Notes: generated from the sequence alone by a model not told the origin. Counted from the first letter of the stretch, positions 1-12,160 are shown. The stretch is 64,000 bases of DNA from Strigamia acuminata (GCA_949358305.1 OX442315.1:6101875-6165874), one strand, 5' to 3'. Translations and numbers: made by a program.

Positions 1-169
1 AGCCAATCATCGCACGTCTCTGTCTTGAACAATCGATGGTGCGAAATTCTATTTTGTTACTGTGTTGATATTTCGATGTTTTAGGAATGTGCGGATTCAG
101 GATTGAAAATTTTTTAAAAAATAGACGTAGAAAAAATAGAACTGGATCAAAAAAACTTATCAATCGGTT

Positions 170-324
170 TTTGTAATCATATCGGGCGAACGATACATCT
201 GATCGATACAACATTTCGATAACACACGCCAGGTGCTAATTCATCGAGCGCACATTCCTAGTCGCAGACTTAACTTGGGGAAGTTAGGAGCGGGTTGCGA
301 CGGCTGCAAAAAAGTTCTTTCGCG
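170..324 (+). promoter_or_regulatory. Conserved 5' block upstream of TRAF-like unit A
   Basis: A block of about 130-150 bp directly upstream of the first ATG is shared, with few differences, by units A, B (2764-2893), C (8140-8289), D (about 14085-14212) and E (about 16790-16911). Shared words include 'acatttcgataac', 'cacgccaggtg' and 'cacattcctagt', and the ATG lies in 'cgcgATGAAT'. Conservation right up to the start codon of each copy fits a promoter plus 5'UTR duplicated with each gene. No TATA box is clear. Transcription start sites are inferred, not seen. Confidence 0.45.
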
Positions 325-2280
325 ATGAATACAGATGTCTTCACATGTTTCAAGTACGTGGGGTTGCTGTTTGTATTTTAATAATAAATTTGCCAAATAT
401 GTGGTGGGTTTTGCTGCCTAGCAGCTTCTAAGCCGATAAACCGAATGTAACAAGTCGCCGCACTTCCTGTTGGATTGGAATAACTAACCGATCAATCTAA
501 AGGCTGAAGTTTGTGAATTATTTTTATTTATTTATTTATATTTGTGTTTTATGTTTAGGTGTGGTTTGAAGAGTGTTTTCACCGAGGTAAAATTTGATGG
601 TCACATCTTCTGCCAGCGATGTGGTACCAAAGCAGATTTAAACGGATTAACTTTCGTAAGTATTTACTGTAATATTGAGAAAATAATAGCCCAAGCTTTT
701 ATTTAATCTTCTACAATTGTGATCTCATGTTGGGATATTCGTACAATTGCAGTAAACGGAACTCTTTGTACAACTTTGTTGTGTTTCAGCAATCCAGTAA
801 CTCATCCATGTTGGCACGTCCATTTTCCGAACTCGTGTCAACTACGAACGCCATTAGTAAGAGTGGTCAGGTAGTAGTAGAATCTAATTCGTGCTAAAAT
901 GCTATCGATCGGCGATAAGTTCATCACTTTGATTTAAATTTTGATGAAAATAGAACGAGTGCTGCAAGGAAATGAAAACTAGTTTAGGTTTGGATGATTG
1001 GAGTGAATTCAATGTGAAACGATCTTGAATTCAATGTTGTATTTAGGTTCAATGCAGGAAAGCTTGTATGAACAGTCGAAAGAAATACAGAGACTGGGGA
1101 GAAAGTTGAAATTGCAAGCGGGTAAATTGTATTTACTTGAAAATTAATTTAAAAGATTCTCACTAAAATTCCATTTCGATCGATCATTTGGAAGGAACTA
1201 TAGAAAACTTAGAAAAAGAAATGAAAGCCCTCCACTTGAAGCAAAGTGAACAAATTAGCAAGATGGAAAAAAGAATTGGTAAAAGTGCAGTTTTTCAAAT
1301 GCAGCAACTGTTTTCATGTGATTTAAACCTAAAATGAGAATTATATCAGAAGTACTAACTAAACGGCAAACCGAACAGTGTGACAATATAGAAAACCACC
1401 AAGAAACTCTGAACACTGTCATAACGGCCAACAGTAAGTTAATATTCGAACTTCCATCAATCATTATTTTAATTTTGATTTGATTTTAGATCAGTTGACT
1501 AAAGCTGTGGGTAAGAAGAATTGTCTTAACATGTAAGAAAAATTAAAAATTAAATGCAAACTTGTTTATTTCAGCCGAGGACAAGAAAATTTTGAGTGAC
1601 AAGATCGGTACAATAACTAATTCTTACAAATCGTGTGTATTGATTTATTCTTAATTGATTTTAATTGTCAGATGCTTTGGTGAGAAAACAGAATGAGATT
1701 GAAGAAGATGGTGCAAAAGGCAATGGTGAGTTGATGGTTCAATTACCGTACATTTATACATGATAGTGGGGAATTAATTTTTTGTCGAATTCTTTATTAC
1801 ATTTATTCACTAGATCAAATAGAAATAGATTTGAAGAAAACATTAAAAACCGTTTCATCGTTTGAATATATCTGGAAAATCGATAATTTTGCAAACCTTC
1901 AGAAAGATGCAAAATTTGGGAACCAAAACTACATTCAGAGCGATATTTTCTACGCCAACGGTGGTTATGAGATGCGACTTGTGCTATTTCCAAATGGCAA
2001 TAGAAAGAGAAGGGGAACTCACTTATATGTTTATCTTGAAATTATTGAAGATCCAGGTGATAAGCTTCGTTGGCCTCCACAGTGTAGTGCAGAATTTAAC
2101 TTGTTGGATCCAAACAAAACCTATTGTGATATTACCGAGTTTAAACCCGATTCTGATCTATTAATGGTTTTTGATAGAGTGGTAATTGCGGGTGAAAAAT
2201 TTATTCCTTTAGATGAAATCGAAGCAAAATATGTAGTTAATGACACAATATTTTTAAAAGTCGATTTAAAATGGGAATAG
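325..2280 (+). CDS. TRAF-like gene A: zinc-ribbon, coiled coil and MATH, without TRAF zinc fingers
   Basis: Predicted multi-exon gene of about 352 aa. Exons: 325-353, 559-655, 790-870, 954-987, 1047-1121, 1195-1278, 1350-1433, 1490-1510, 1575-1607, 1672-1725, 1814-2280; all junctions are GT/AG and phase-consistent. Exons 1-2 form a C-x2-C ... C-x2-C zinc-ribbon-like module. Exons 3-6 of the sister units, which encode TRAF-type zinc fingers, are absent, and exon 2 joins exon 7 in phase 0. The middle exons encode Glu/Lys/Gln-rich coiled coil. The last exon is a MATH domain (YIWKIDNF near its start, FLKVDLKW at the end). The usual acceptor of the 1195 exon is mutated; the AG at 1193-1194 keeps frame but drops four codons. 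By family, MATH binds receptor or adaptor peptides and the coil oligomerises. Lacking the fingers, the product could act as a competitor of the full-length sisters (inference). Confidence 0.72.
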
Positions 2281-2359
2281 TTGCAGTGAATTGTCCATTT
2301 TTCAGTGTTGTATTGTATCGTGAACGGCAGTGATATATTTATATCTTGCTGGTATTAGT

Positions 2360-2375
2360 AATAAATATAAATAAA
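2360..2375 (+). terminator. Polyadenylation signals of unit A
   Basis: Two overlapping AATAAA hexamers lie about 80-95 bp after the unit A stop codon. The same 3' context, with 'gatatatttatatcttgctg' followed by AATAAA-type words, follows the MATH exons of units E, G and H (near 20.98, 34.0 and 41.45 kb). This supports it as the shared cleavage region. Confidence 0.45.
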
Positions 2376-2763
2376 ACATCTTAATGTCAAAATTAACCAA
2401 ATTGTGTTCGTTACTTGAGCAGTGAGAATTCATCAATATTCCGTGTATAATTCTCTTGTATATAACGGCGACACATGCCTGGTGCTAATTCATCTAGTAC
2501 AGTACAGAAAGGGAAAATGCCTAAATCGTCATCTAAAGGTTATTAGAGTAATTATTGACAACCTGTGTCATTGACGAGACATTAGGAACGGAAAAATAAA
2601 ATTATTTATTCCAACTAAACCTGCAAAGTATTTTGATCGAATCAGGTTTACTGATTTACTCATTTAATTTCCAAATAAAACATGAAACTTTTTATAATAA
2701 TATTCAACCTATCCTTGAGAAGTAAGTGTCATATTTTATTCATTACTTTCTTAAAAGCCGTCT
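2376..2763. other. Intergenic; copy of a block also found at about 11.96-12.16 kb
   Basis: Most of 2500-2690 matches 11965-12165, including 'cgtcatctaaagg', 'attattgacaac', 'ccaactaaacctgcaa' and the terminal 'aaaacATGAAAC'. In the later copy this block leads into a candidate TFIIS-N-like exon. Here the coding part is missing, so it is read as a truncated 5' flank of that gene. Nothing else is recognisable. Confidence 0.45.
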
Positions 2764-2893
2764 CTAATCTGATCGATACAACATTTCGATAACACACGCC
2801 AGGTGCTAATTTATCGAGCGCACATTCCTAGTCGCAGACTTCACTCGGGGTCGTTAGGAGCGGGTTGCGACGCTACAAACAAGTCCAGTCGCG

Positions 2894-5800
2894 ATGAATA
2901 TGGAAGTCTTCACATGTTTCAAGTACGTGAGGTTGCTGTATGTATTTTAATAATAAGTCTGACAAATATGTGGTGGGTTTTGTTGCCGAGTAGCATGTAA
3001 GCTGATAAACCGAAAGTAACCAGTGGCCACACTTCCTGTTGGAGTGGAATAACTAACCGATCAATTTCTAGGCTAAAGTTTGTGAATTATTTTTATTTAT
3101 GTATTTATATTTGTGTTTTATGTTTAGCTGTGGTTTGAAGAGTGTTTTCACCGAGGAACAACTTGATGGCCACATCTTCTGCCAGCGATGTGGTACCAAA
3201 GCAGATTTAAACAGATCAACTTTAGTAAGTGTATTTACTGTAATATTGACACAATAATAGCCCAGGTTTTTATTTAGTGCTCTAGAATGTTGATCAGAGT
3301 TGCTTGGCAATTAGTGGTTTATTTATGGGAGTGGAATTTTAAACTATATTTTAAATTTTCCTTATTTCCTCAGGATAAAGCTGGTCGAGACAAGCAGTCA
3401 GATGAGGGAGATTGTAGATATTGCAACAGTGCGATAGATATAAATAAAATTGAAGTAAGTTATTCAATAAACTGTTGAGATTTGATGTTTGTTGATATAA
3501 ATCACACTTTACATTTGACAGAGGCATTATGACAGTTGTAGTATGTATCCAATCTACTGCAGTTTTTGTAATGGCAAATTTATCCGTCGTTCGGTGAGTC
3601 CATTCAACTATAAATAGGATTTGTGATAAAGAATGCTAAAGTTTGATTTCCAACAGATGAGAAGGCATCTTCAAGAATGTCTCCTTACTTTACGTCAATG
3701 CAAGTTTTCGCCGATCGGATGTCCATTTCATGTTTGTAGATATCCCAATTAAAAGTATAATAATTATACAATTTTAAAACATTGCAGGGAAATCAATTGG
3801 AAGTTGAACAACACGAAATTAGTCATTCTCATGCCGAGTTGATGATGAAATTATTGCTGACTCTTCAAACCGAGGTAGAATAATTGCATCAACAGGATTT
3901 TTTTCTACAACTTTCTTGTTTTAGCAATCGATGAATGGGTCGATGTTGGCTCGTTCATTTTCTGAACTCACGTCACTTAAGAACGCCATTAGTAGCAGTG
4001 GTCAGGTAGTAGTAGAATCTAAAATGCTATTGAACAGCGATAACTTAATCACTTTAATTTTAATTTTGATGAAAACAGAACGAGTGCTGCAAGGAAATGA
4101 GAATTTGTTTAGGTGTGAATAATTGGAGTGAATTCAATGTCATGTGAAACGATCTTTGATTGAATGTTGTATTTAGGTTCGATGCAGGAAAGCTTGGATG
4201 AACAGTCGAAAGAAATACAGAGACTGGAGAGAAAGTTGGAATTGCAACTCCAGGGAAATTGTATTTACTTGAAAATTAATTTAAAAGATTGCCTCTAAAA
4301 TTCCATTTCGATAGATATTTTGGCAGAAACTGTAGAAAACCAGATAAAAAAAATAAAAGACCTCCACTTGAAGCAAAGTGAACAAATTAGCAAGACGGAA
4401 GTACTAACTAAACGGCAAACCGAACAGTGCGACAATATAGAAAACTACCAAAAAACTCTGAACACTGTGATAACAGCCAACAGTAAGTTAATATTTCAAC
4501 TTGCATCGATCATTATTTTAATTTTTATTTGATTTTAGATCAGTTGACTAAAGCTCTGGGTAAGAAGAATTGTGTTAACACGAAAGACAAATTAAAAATT
4601 GAATGAAAACTTGTTTGTTTCAGCCGCGGACAAGAAAATTTTGAGTGACAAGATCGGTACAATAACTAATTCTTACAAATCGTGTATTGATTTATTCTTA
4701 ATTGATTTTAATTTTCAGATGCTTTGGTGAGAAAACAAAATGAGTTCGAACAAGATGGCGCAAAAGGCAAAGGTGAATTGATGGTTTAATTACATTTGTA
4801 CAAGGACATTATCTTGTTACGTACCGTGTGCAGAATTTTTTTTATATAAAACCGGCAGCGTTATGGATTTACTAAAGAGCGGGAAATTAACTCAGGCCGA
4901 TAAATCAACCGCATCTAGTGGCAAAAGTAATAAAAAATGATGATTTTCTTGTAAAAATCGCTGATTTTTATAAGAAATTGCTAATTTTTTGGAAAAAAAT
5001 CAGTGATTTTTATGTAAATCTGCTGGGTTCGAATAAGCGCCGGGATCTAAAAAATAAGTAAACACTTGGGAATTTATTTTTTGAAGAAAAAAAATTTTTT
5101 TTAATTTTTTTTTTTGTTTTCCTTTCGGCAGATAATGAAGATAAGACGAAAGAGAAACAACCTGATGGAACGTGGTCGTGTCCTAACTGCTCAATCAATA
5201 ACGATAATTCGAAAACGAATTGCTACATGTGCTACACTGCGAAACCTATCTTTGTTTTCGCCGTTTCTAAGGGTTTTGGCGATATGTTTAAGCCTAAAGA
5301 GGGTTCGTGGGAGTGCCCGATTTGTGCCGTTCGAAACGAAGGCGGAGCGAGTAAATGTTTGGCGTGTGAAACGCCGAAACTGGGAGCCGTGAAGAAGTCG
5401 GAGGCGCCGGCGATTGAGATGAAGAGTACGTCGTCTTGGAGAGGACAGCTCAAGAAGGCGTCGTGCTCGTGGGAATGCGATACGTGCTGTGTGGTGAATA
5501 ATCGCGATGATAATACTTGTGTCGCCTGTAATACGCCGCGGTTGAATTCCATTCAGACACCAAATACGGCTCTTCCTGGTTTGTGATATGTTTTTTATAT
5601 ATTGAAGTAATTGTGCAGAAATGTTTAAAATGGTGATGAAATTGCATGTGGAAATAGAAAAACGTGAAATAATTATGGAAAGGACATTTTGAAAACGTGA
5701 AATATTTGCGTAAATAATTTTAAAAACGTGAAATATTTGCGTAAATAATTTTAAAAACGTGAAATATTTGCGTAAATAATTTTTTAAACGTGAAATATTT

Positions 5801-6791
5801 GCGTAAATAATTTTAAAAACGTGAAATATTTGCGTGAATAATTTTAAAAACGTGAAATATTTGCGGAAATAATTTTAAAAACGTGAAATATTTGCGGAAA
5901 TAATTTTAAAAACGTGAAATATTTGCGGAAATAATTTTAAAAACTTGAAATATTTGCGTAAATAATTTTAAAAACGTGAAATATTTGCGTAAATAATTTT
6001 AAAAACATAAAAATTAGAAAGGTTTGGGTGAAAAATTATAGCGCGAAATATTGAAAAACATAAAGCTACGTAAAATATTTGTAAAACGTGAAATAATTGC
6101 GTAAAAAATTAAAAAGCAGTGTAATAACTGCGTAAAAAAAAATTGAAAACCTGAATTTGATCAAAACATCAATTAGATCTCGAAAATCATTGACTTAATA
6201 CTTTGTCTATTTCCAGCATTCAAATTTGGCTACACGGGTAAAACACTAAGCACCACATCATCCACCGGCCCGACAGGATTCAAATTCGGCGGCGGCCTCA
6301 ATCCCCCCACGAACGTCACATCCATATTCAAATTCGATTTCCCAACCTCAACTTCAACCCAAAGCACCGCAGTGAAAACCGCGCCAACCATCAACACCAA
6401 CTTCGTTTTCGGCGCCGGAATACCTCAAACCGACAGCAACAAAGTGCCAAGCCTGCTCGGCGACAAACCCGTCGAGAAATCGGCAGCGGCCGAAGCCAAA
6501 GACGAAATTCTCGTTTTCGGCAGTGCGAGCGACGCAAAGAAAACCGGCGACGTCGCCGATGTAATAGAAGACGTAAATGAACCCGCGATTAAACCCAGCG
6601 TGTTTGCGCTGCCCGCGTCCACCGCCACCGCAGTGGCTGCCGCTGCTTGTCCGTCCATCTTTGGGAATGTGAGAAATGAGCCCGAGAAAAGCGAGAAATC
6701 CCGGCTAGGCACACCGAAACCGAGCGAACAGTTCGGATATTTTGCTGCTAAACCTTTGGAAACGCCGAAAACTGCAGAGAAACAGAAATAA
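2894..6791 (+). CDS. TRAF-nucleoporin chimera B: TRAF zinc fingers, coiled coil, three RanBP2 zinc fingers, FG tail
   Basis: Predicted product of about 642 aa. Exons: 2894-2922, 3128-3224, 3374-3454, 3522-3593, 3657-3731, 3788-3874, 3925-4005, 4079-4112, 4177-4251, 4315-4482, 4539-4559, 4624-4656, 4719-4772, 5132-5578, 6217-6791. The first thirteen are TRAF-like (zinc ribbon, TRAF-type CxxC/HxxxC fingers, coiled coil). The 5132 exon joins in phase 1 and holds three W-x-C-x2-C-x3-N-x6-C-x2-C RanBP2-type fingers (cores WSCPNC, WECPIC, WECDTC). The last exon has FKFG, FKFG, VFG, VFG, IFG and FGY motifs and ends in TAA; there is no MATH domain. RanBP2 fingers plus FxFG repeats are the arrangement of Nup153, where they bind Ran and transport receptors. 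Oddities: the 4251 donor reads GGGAAATT instead of GGGTAAATT, although skipping that 75-nt exon keeps frame; and the 4315 exon merges two exons that other units separate. It may be one fusion gene or a TRAF fragment next to a nucleoporin fragment. Confidence 0.6.
5690..6010. repeat. 31-bp minisatellite in the intron between the RanBP2 and FG exons
   Basis: About ten head-to-tail copies of a roughly 31-bp unit containing 'acgtgaaatatttgcg' and 'taaataatttt', with small variants (gcgTaaa, gcgGaaa, gcgTgaa). Further degenerate copies run to about 6150. The array is non-coding and fills about half of the 638-bp intron. Confidence 0.85.
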
Positions 6792-6924
6792 ATAAAAATT
6801 CGATAGTTTGAAATCATTCGAAAAATTTGAAAAAAAATACGAGAAATTACGAAATAATGTGAAATATTTAAAAAAAATACGATTTATTTTAGATAATTGC
6901 GAATTATTTAAAAAAAAATAATTA

Positions 6925-7960
6925 ATTAAATTAATCTGTTTTCCATTTTGATGCAATAATTCATCTGGTTCATCTTCCTCCTCATCTGGTATCATCGTTA
7001 TTTCTTCTAATTCTGGAGTAATGCAGGGAAGTGGCACCAAATGGAAACTGTTTCGAATCGTTCTTTTATCCGTGCCAACGATGTGTGATAGTGGTGATGA
7101 GTCGAGCTGTTTAATCCGTCCTTCTCGTCGAAGGTTGGTGATCCAGATGGTGTCGCCAATTTTTAGAGGAGTTAATTCTCGTACACCATGGTAAGTATCA
7201 TAATTATCTCGCTGCTTTTTCCGTCCGTCTTTCTCCCTTCGTAGTAATATTGATTGGTCAGGTGTTTTCGGCTTTAGTTTTGAGCTGATCATAGGAACAG
7301 ATGACGTGCGATTGGCTCTCCCATTTAAAAGTTTGGCTGGTGAGAAACCGTTGCGAGGGGCCTCGCTCAGTATAACTGTAACGCTCGATATCCGTCAACT
7401 GATTTTTTTAAGCTCTTTTTTACGATCTTGACCACCGCTTCGATTAACCCGTTGCTATGTGGAAATCAACTATCTCTGGCGTCCCTTGTTCCGAAATTAT
7501 GGATTTTAAATGGGTGATCGTTGTTCGCTCAAGAAGGCTTGCCATTGGGTAAATAAACAGAAATCGTGAAAAATAATCGGTGACGAGGAGATACCATCGA
7601 TTTTCGAGTTTGAACAAGTGTAATGCAATTTTCTGCCATGGTTGCTCTGGAAAAACGGGTGGCATTAGTGGTTAGTGTCTATTCGTCGTTTCTTTAACAC
7701 GTTCCGGACAATTCTTGATCATCCAATGGTTACGTCATACAAATCAGCACTAACGGTTTATGGTCTGTCTTTAAACGAATTGAAAAACCTGTAATAAAAT
7801 CATGGAAACAGTCGCATGCCCAGGTGAGTGCGTAACTCTCCATATCAATTTGAGCCCAATTCTTTTGAGCTGGCGTAAAGGTTTTTGCCGCACTTTGTTG
7901 CGTTTTTAGATTCCCAAATAATAATCGCACAGAGAATTAATTTAACTAAACAACTAGTTC
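6925..7960 (-). mobile_element. Degenerate Ty3/gypsy pol remnant (RNase H to integrase)
   Basis: On the - strand, three broken reading frames follow pol order. About 7930-7730 is RNase H-like (motifs NWAQIDMESYAL and TDHKPLVL). About 7665-7444 is integrase-core-like (WYLLVTDYFSRF, then EQGTPEIV). About 7292-6930 is the integrase C-terminal region (YHGVRELTPLKIGDTIW). Stops and frameshifts separate the pieces and no LTRs are visible. It lies between chimera B and pseudogene C and is a dead element. Confidence 0.75.
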
Positions 7961-8289
7961 AATGCACAAGGTCCCGGTATTCAACTTGTGGAAGCAGTTG
8001 AATGCCGTGGTTAGGTCTTCTATCCAGTGGCGGATCTAGCACCCGGCTATTGGGGCTTGTGCGGATTCGGGATTGCAAAAATTTCAAAAAATAGATGTAG
8101 AAAAGAACTGAATCAAAAAAGTTTATCAATCGGTTTTTGTAATCGTATCGGACGAACGATACATCGGATCGATACAACATTTCGACAACACACGCCAGCT
8201 GCTAATTCATCGAGCGCACATTCCTAGTCGTAGACTACACTCGGGGACGTTAGGAGCGGGTTGCGACGCTACAAAAAAGTTCATTCGCG

Positions 8290-9814
8290 ATGAATACGGA
8301 AGTCTTCACATGTTTAAAGTACGTGGGGTTGCTGTATGTATTTTAATAATAAGTCTGACAATTTTGTGGTGGGTTTTGTTGCCTAGCAGCATATAAGCAT
8401 GCAACCGAAAGTAACAAGTGGCCGTGCTTTAAGTTAGAGTGGAATAACTAACCGATCAATCCCTAGGCTAAAATTTGTGAATTATTTGTATTTATATTTG
8501 TGTTTTATCTTTAGGTGTGGTTTGAAGAGTGTTTTCACCGAGGGAAAATTTGATGGCCACATATTCTGCCAGAGATGTGGTACCAAATCAGATTTAAACG
8601 GATCAACATTAGTGAGTATTTACTGTAATATTGACAAAATACTATCGAACAGCGATAAGTCCGTCACTTATGTTTAAATTTTGATGAGAACAGAACGAGT
8701 GCTGCAAGGAAATGAAAATTTGTTTAGGTTTGGATGATTGGAGTGAATTCAATGTGAAACGATCTTTGATTGAATGTTGTATTTAGGTTCGATGCAGGAA
8801 AGCTTGGATCAACAATCGAAAGAAATACGGAGACTCAAGAGAAAGTTGAAATTGCAAGCAGGTAAATTGTATTTATTTGAAAATTAATTTAAAAGATTCT
8901 CACTAAGATTCTATTTCGATAGATAATTTGGGAGAAACTATAGAAAACCAGGAAAAAGAAATGAAAGTCCTCCACTTGAAGCAAAGTGAACAAATCAGCA
9001 AGATAAAGAAATTGAAAAAAACAATTGGTAAAAGTGCAGTTTTTCAAATGCAGCAACTGTTTTCGTGTGATTTAAGCCAAAAATGAGAATTATTTCAGAA
9101 GTACTAACTAAACGGCAAACCGAACAGTGCGACAAAGTAGAAAACTACCAAAAAAGTCTGAGTACTGTGATAATAACCAACAGTAAGTTAATATTCGAAC
9201 TTCCATCAATCATTCTTTTAATTTTGATTTGGTTTTAGATCAGTTGACTAAAACTGTGGGTAAGAATAATTGTGTTAACACGTAAGAAAAATTAAAAATT
9301 TAATGCAAACTTGTCAAATAGAAATAGATTTGAAGAAAATATTAACAACCGTTTAGTCGTTTGAATACATCTGGAAAATCGATAATTTCGCAAACTTTCG
9401 TCAAGATGCAATATCGGGAGAGCGAGACTCCATTTGTAGCGATTTTTTCTACACCAAGGAAGGTGGTTATAAAATGCGACTAAGTTATATCCAAATGGCA
9501 ATGGAAAGGGAAAGGGAACACACTTATCCGTTTATCGTCAAGTGATGAAAGGTCCAAATGATGCAGTACTTCATTGGCCTTTACAGTATACTGGGCAACT
9601 TAGCTTGATGGATCAGTTGACAGACGAAGATTATTCTATAGCAATACGTTCTAACATTATCAAAAATATAAAATGTCACGACAGACCTACGGGTATGGAA
9701 AATGCAGGAGTTGGAAGTGCACAATTTTTTCCTTTGGATGAAATTGAACCAAAATATTTAGTAGATGACACAATATTTTTAAAGCTCGAGTTGAATGTTA
9801 CTAGTACTAGTTGA
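8290..9814 (+). pseudogene. TRAF-like unit C, pseudogene
   Basis: Recognisable exons: 8290-8318, 8515-8611, 8694-8727, 8787-8861, 8923-9027, 9099-9182, 9239-9259, then MATH-like sequence 9314-9814. Exons 3-7 are deleted. A second deletion removes exons 13-14 and fuses intron 12 directly to the MATH exon without an acceptor. The MATH frame has an in-frame TAG at 9354-9356, where the sisters read TCG, and a one-base loss near 9482. The distal MATH part (9542-9814) is nearly identical to that of unit D, so C and D form one subfamily with the KCHDRPT insertion. It is not expected to encode a functional protein. Confidence 0.8.
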
Positions 9815-10208
9815 AAAGAATTGTTCTCTGTTTATTGTTTGATTGAGAATAGTTGTACGTAACTCGAAACTTGTATTAAGGTTCCGTATATGATTCTACT
9901 TGATCATCAGAAGTTAAAATAAAAACAAACTTTACTCATCGATATTTTTCCTTCTCTCGGCAATGTTTACACAATAGCACCTGTTTAAGAAACAGATTTT
10001 TTTCTGACAACTTCACCATTTATTCCTGTTTAACACTATTTCCGACGGCGTTTGAAAGAGCATCGGTGGCCTTTTTGCTTTTTGTAATCGTTTCGAAAAA
10101 TACGACATAGGAGGAATAAACATTATGGGAGAACAAAAGTTTTCTTCGGGAGTTTTTGAGTTGGGGAACTGGAAGTCCTTCTTAGGGGTAAAATTGATTT
10201 AAATCGTT

Positions 10209-11746
10209 TGGGATGGGATACTTGGGTCGAAATGAATAAGGTCGAAACGGGATTTCGATCTTATTCATTTCGACCTTATTCATATAAAAATTTAGAGTTT
10301 CGACCTTATTCACGAATAAGATCGAAACAGGATTTTGACCTTAGTCATTTCGACCTTATTCATGAATAAGATCGAAATAGGATTTCGACCTTAGTCATTT
10401 CGACCCTAGTCATTTCAGAAAATGTAATTTTGACCTTATTCATATAATTTCGACCTTATTCATGAATAAGGTCGAAACTCTAAATTTTTATATGAATAAG
10501 GTCGAAAGTCAAAAATTCAAAAACATGAGAATTTCCCATGAGAATCTCGTGTCTTCTCTCTTTCTCTAATCACAATCTAAGAAATGTTTTTTATCACATG
10601 TTTTATATAAGTTTTATATTGTCAGGAAACCAGAGCTTCTAGAAGAAACTATTTTTTATTTTTCTTATTTATTTTGTAAATAAGGAATAAAAAAACTTAA
10701 TTTTAGCCTAAATAAAGTTGTTTTTATTTTAATATTGATTTAATTTTTTTTTGAATGTTAATTGGCATTATAAAGTGTGTACACACTGACCTGATCCGAA
10801 AATGCAAAAAACACCGCCTAAAACACCGCATCTATTACAAAATGCGCCGCAGCAGGCTGATTAGCGCATTTACCCGGTGCTTCACTGCAGCACGTCAACG
10901 CCATTTTTTTTCGGTTTTTTATGTTTTTCACCTCGTTTTAACTCGTTTTTATCATTTTTTTATGATTTCTTAACGTTTTTTTCCATTTTTAAACCGTTTT
11001 TTAATGTTTTTCATGTTTTTTTCCCATTTTTTTCCGGTTTTTTTGCTGATTTTTCAGGTTTTTTTCAAGTTTTAATCTGGTTTTCATGGTTTTTATTATT
11101 TTTTTCGGTTTTAACCGGTCTTTTATCATCTTTTACGTGTTTTTCCAGTGTGTACACACTTTATAATGCCAATTAACATTTAAAAAAAAATTAAATCAAT
11201 ATCAAAATAAAAACAACTTTATTTAGGCTAAAATTAAGTTTTTTTATTCCTTATTTACAAAATAAATGGGAAAAAATGGGAAAAAGTTTCTTCTAGAAGC
11301 TCTGGTTTCCTGAAATATAAAACATGTAATAAAAAACATTTCTTAGATTGTGATTAGAGAAAGAGAGAAGACACGAGATTCTCATGGAAAATTCTCATGT
11401 TTTTAAGTTTTTGAATTTTTGAGTTTCGACCTTATTCATATAAAAATTTAGAGTTTCGACCTTATTCATATAAAAATTTAGAGTTTCGACCTTATTCATA
11501 TAAAAATTTAGAGTTTCGACCTTATTCATGAATAAGATCAAAACAGGATTTCGACCTTAGTCATTTCGACCTTATTCATGAATAAGGTAGAAACAGCATT
11601 TCGACCTTAGTCATTTCGACCCTAGTCATTTCGGTATACGTAAATTCGACGTTAATCATTTCGCCCAAAGATGGGATACTTGGGCAGAAATGAATAAGGT
11701 CGAAATTCCGTTTCGACCTTATTCATTTCGACCTTAGTAGACAATG
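10209..11746. mobile_element. Foldback element of about 1.54 kb with arms near 0.6 kb
   Basis: Left arm 10209-10787 and right arm 11147-11746 are inverted copies. They share 'agtgtgtacacact' at the inner ends, the 'agagcttctagaagaaact' tract, and many repeats of 'gaataaggtcgaaa' and its complement at the outer ends. The spacer 10788-11146 is extremely T-rich. The paralogous locus at 43065-43100 reads 'ttaaatcgtt' almost directly into 'tgatttaatcttta', which shows the empty site and sets the ends. There is no transposase ORF, so it is non-autonomous. Confidence 0.75.
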
Positions 11747-12160
11747 TGATTTAATCTTTAATTGATTTCATCTTTGCCTTTCTTCTTTCCCGCAATCATT
11801 TTCAAATTCATTTTGTTCGGACACACTTCTTCACCATGGGCACTGTCGTATTCCTGTTCTGGAAAAATGTTCATTTCTCTCCAAAAGAGGACATAAAAAT
11901 TGGTATTTAATGCGAGGGGGTTCTCAAAAATAACCGGAATTCTCTTCTGGTGGGTCGGCTTCTTCTAGTACAAGGAAGGGAAAATGTCTAAATCGTCATC
12001 TAAAGGATATTAGAGTAATTATTGACAACTTGTGATTGATTGACGAGACATTTGGAACGGAAAAGTCAAATTAAAAGCAAGTATTTATTCCAACTAAACC
12101 TGCAAGGTATTTCGATCGAATCAGGTTTATTGATTTACTAATTTAATTTCCAAACAAAAC
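11747..12160. other. Intergenic blocks duplicated elsewhere in the window
   Basis: Positions 11747-11900 match 43090-43205, on the other side of the foldback empty site. Positions 11965-12160 match 2500-2690. The second block ends at the ATG of the next candidate gene. No coding signal is seen within these blocks themselves. Confidence 0.5.

Noticed and set aside
5232-6817. - strand frames opposite the RanBP2 and FG exons (5552-5232, 6817-6425)
   Set aside because: Shadows of GC-richer coding exons; the + strand frames carry the zinc-finger and FG motifs.
10877-11176. 99-codon Phe-rich + strand frame
   Set aside because: It is a translation of a T-rich foldback spacer, not a membrane protein.
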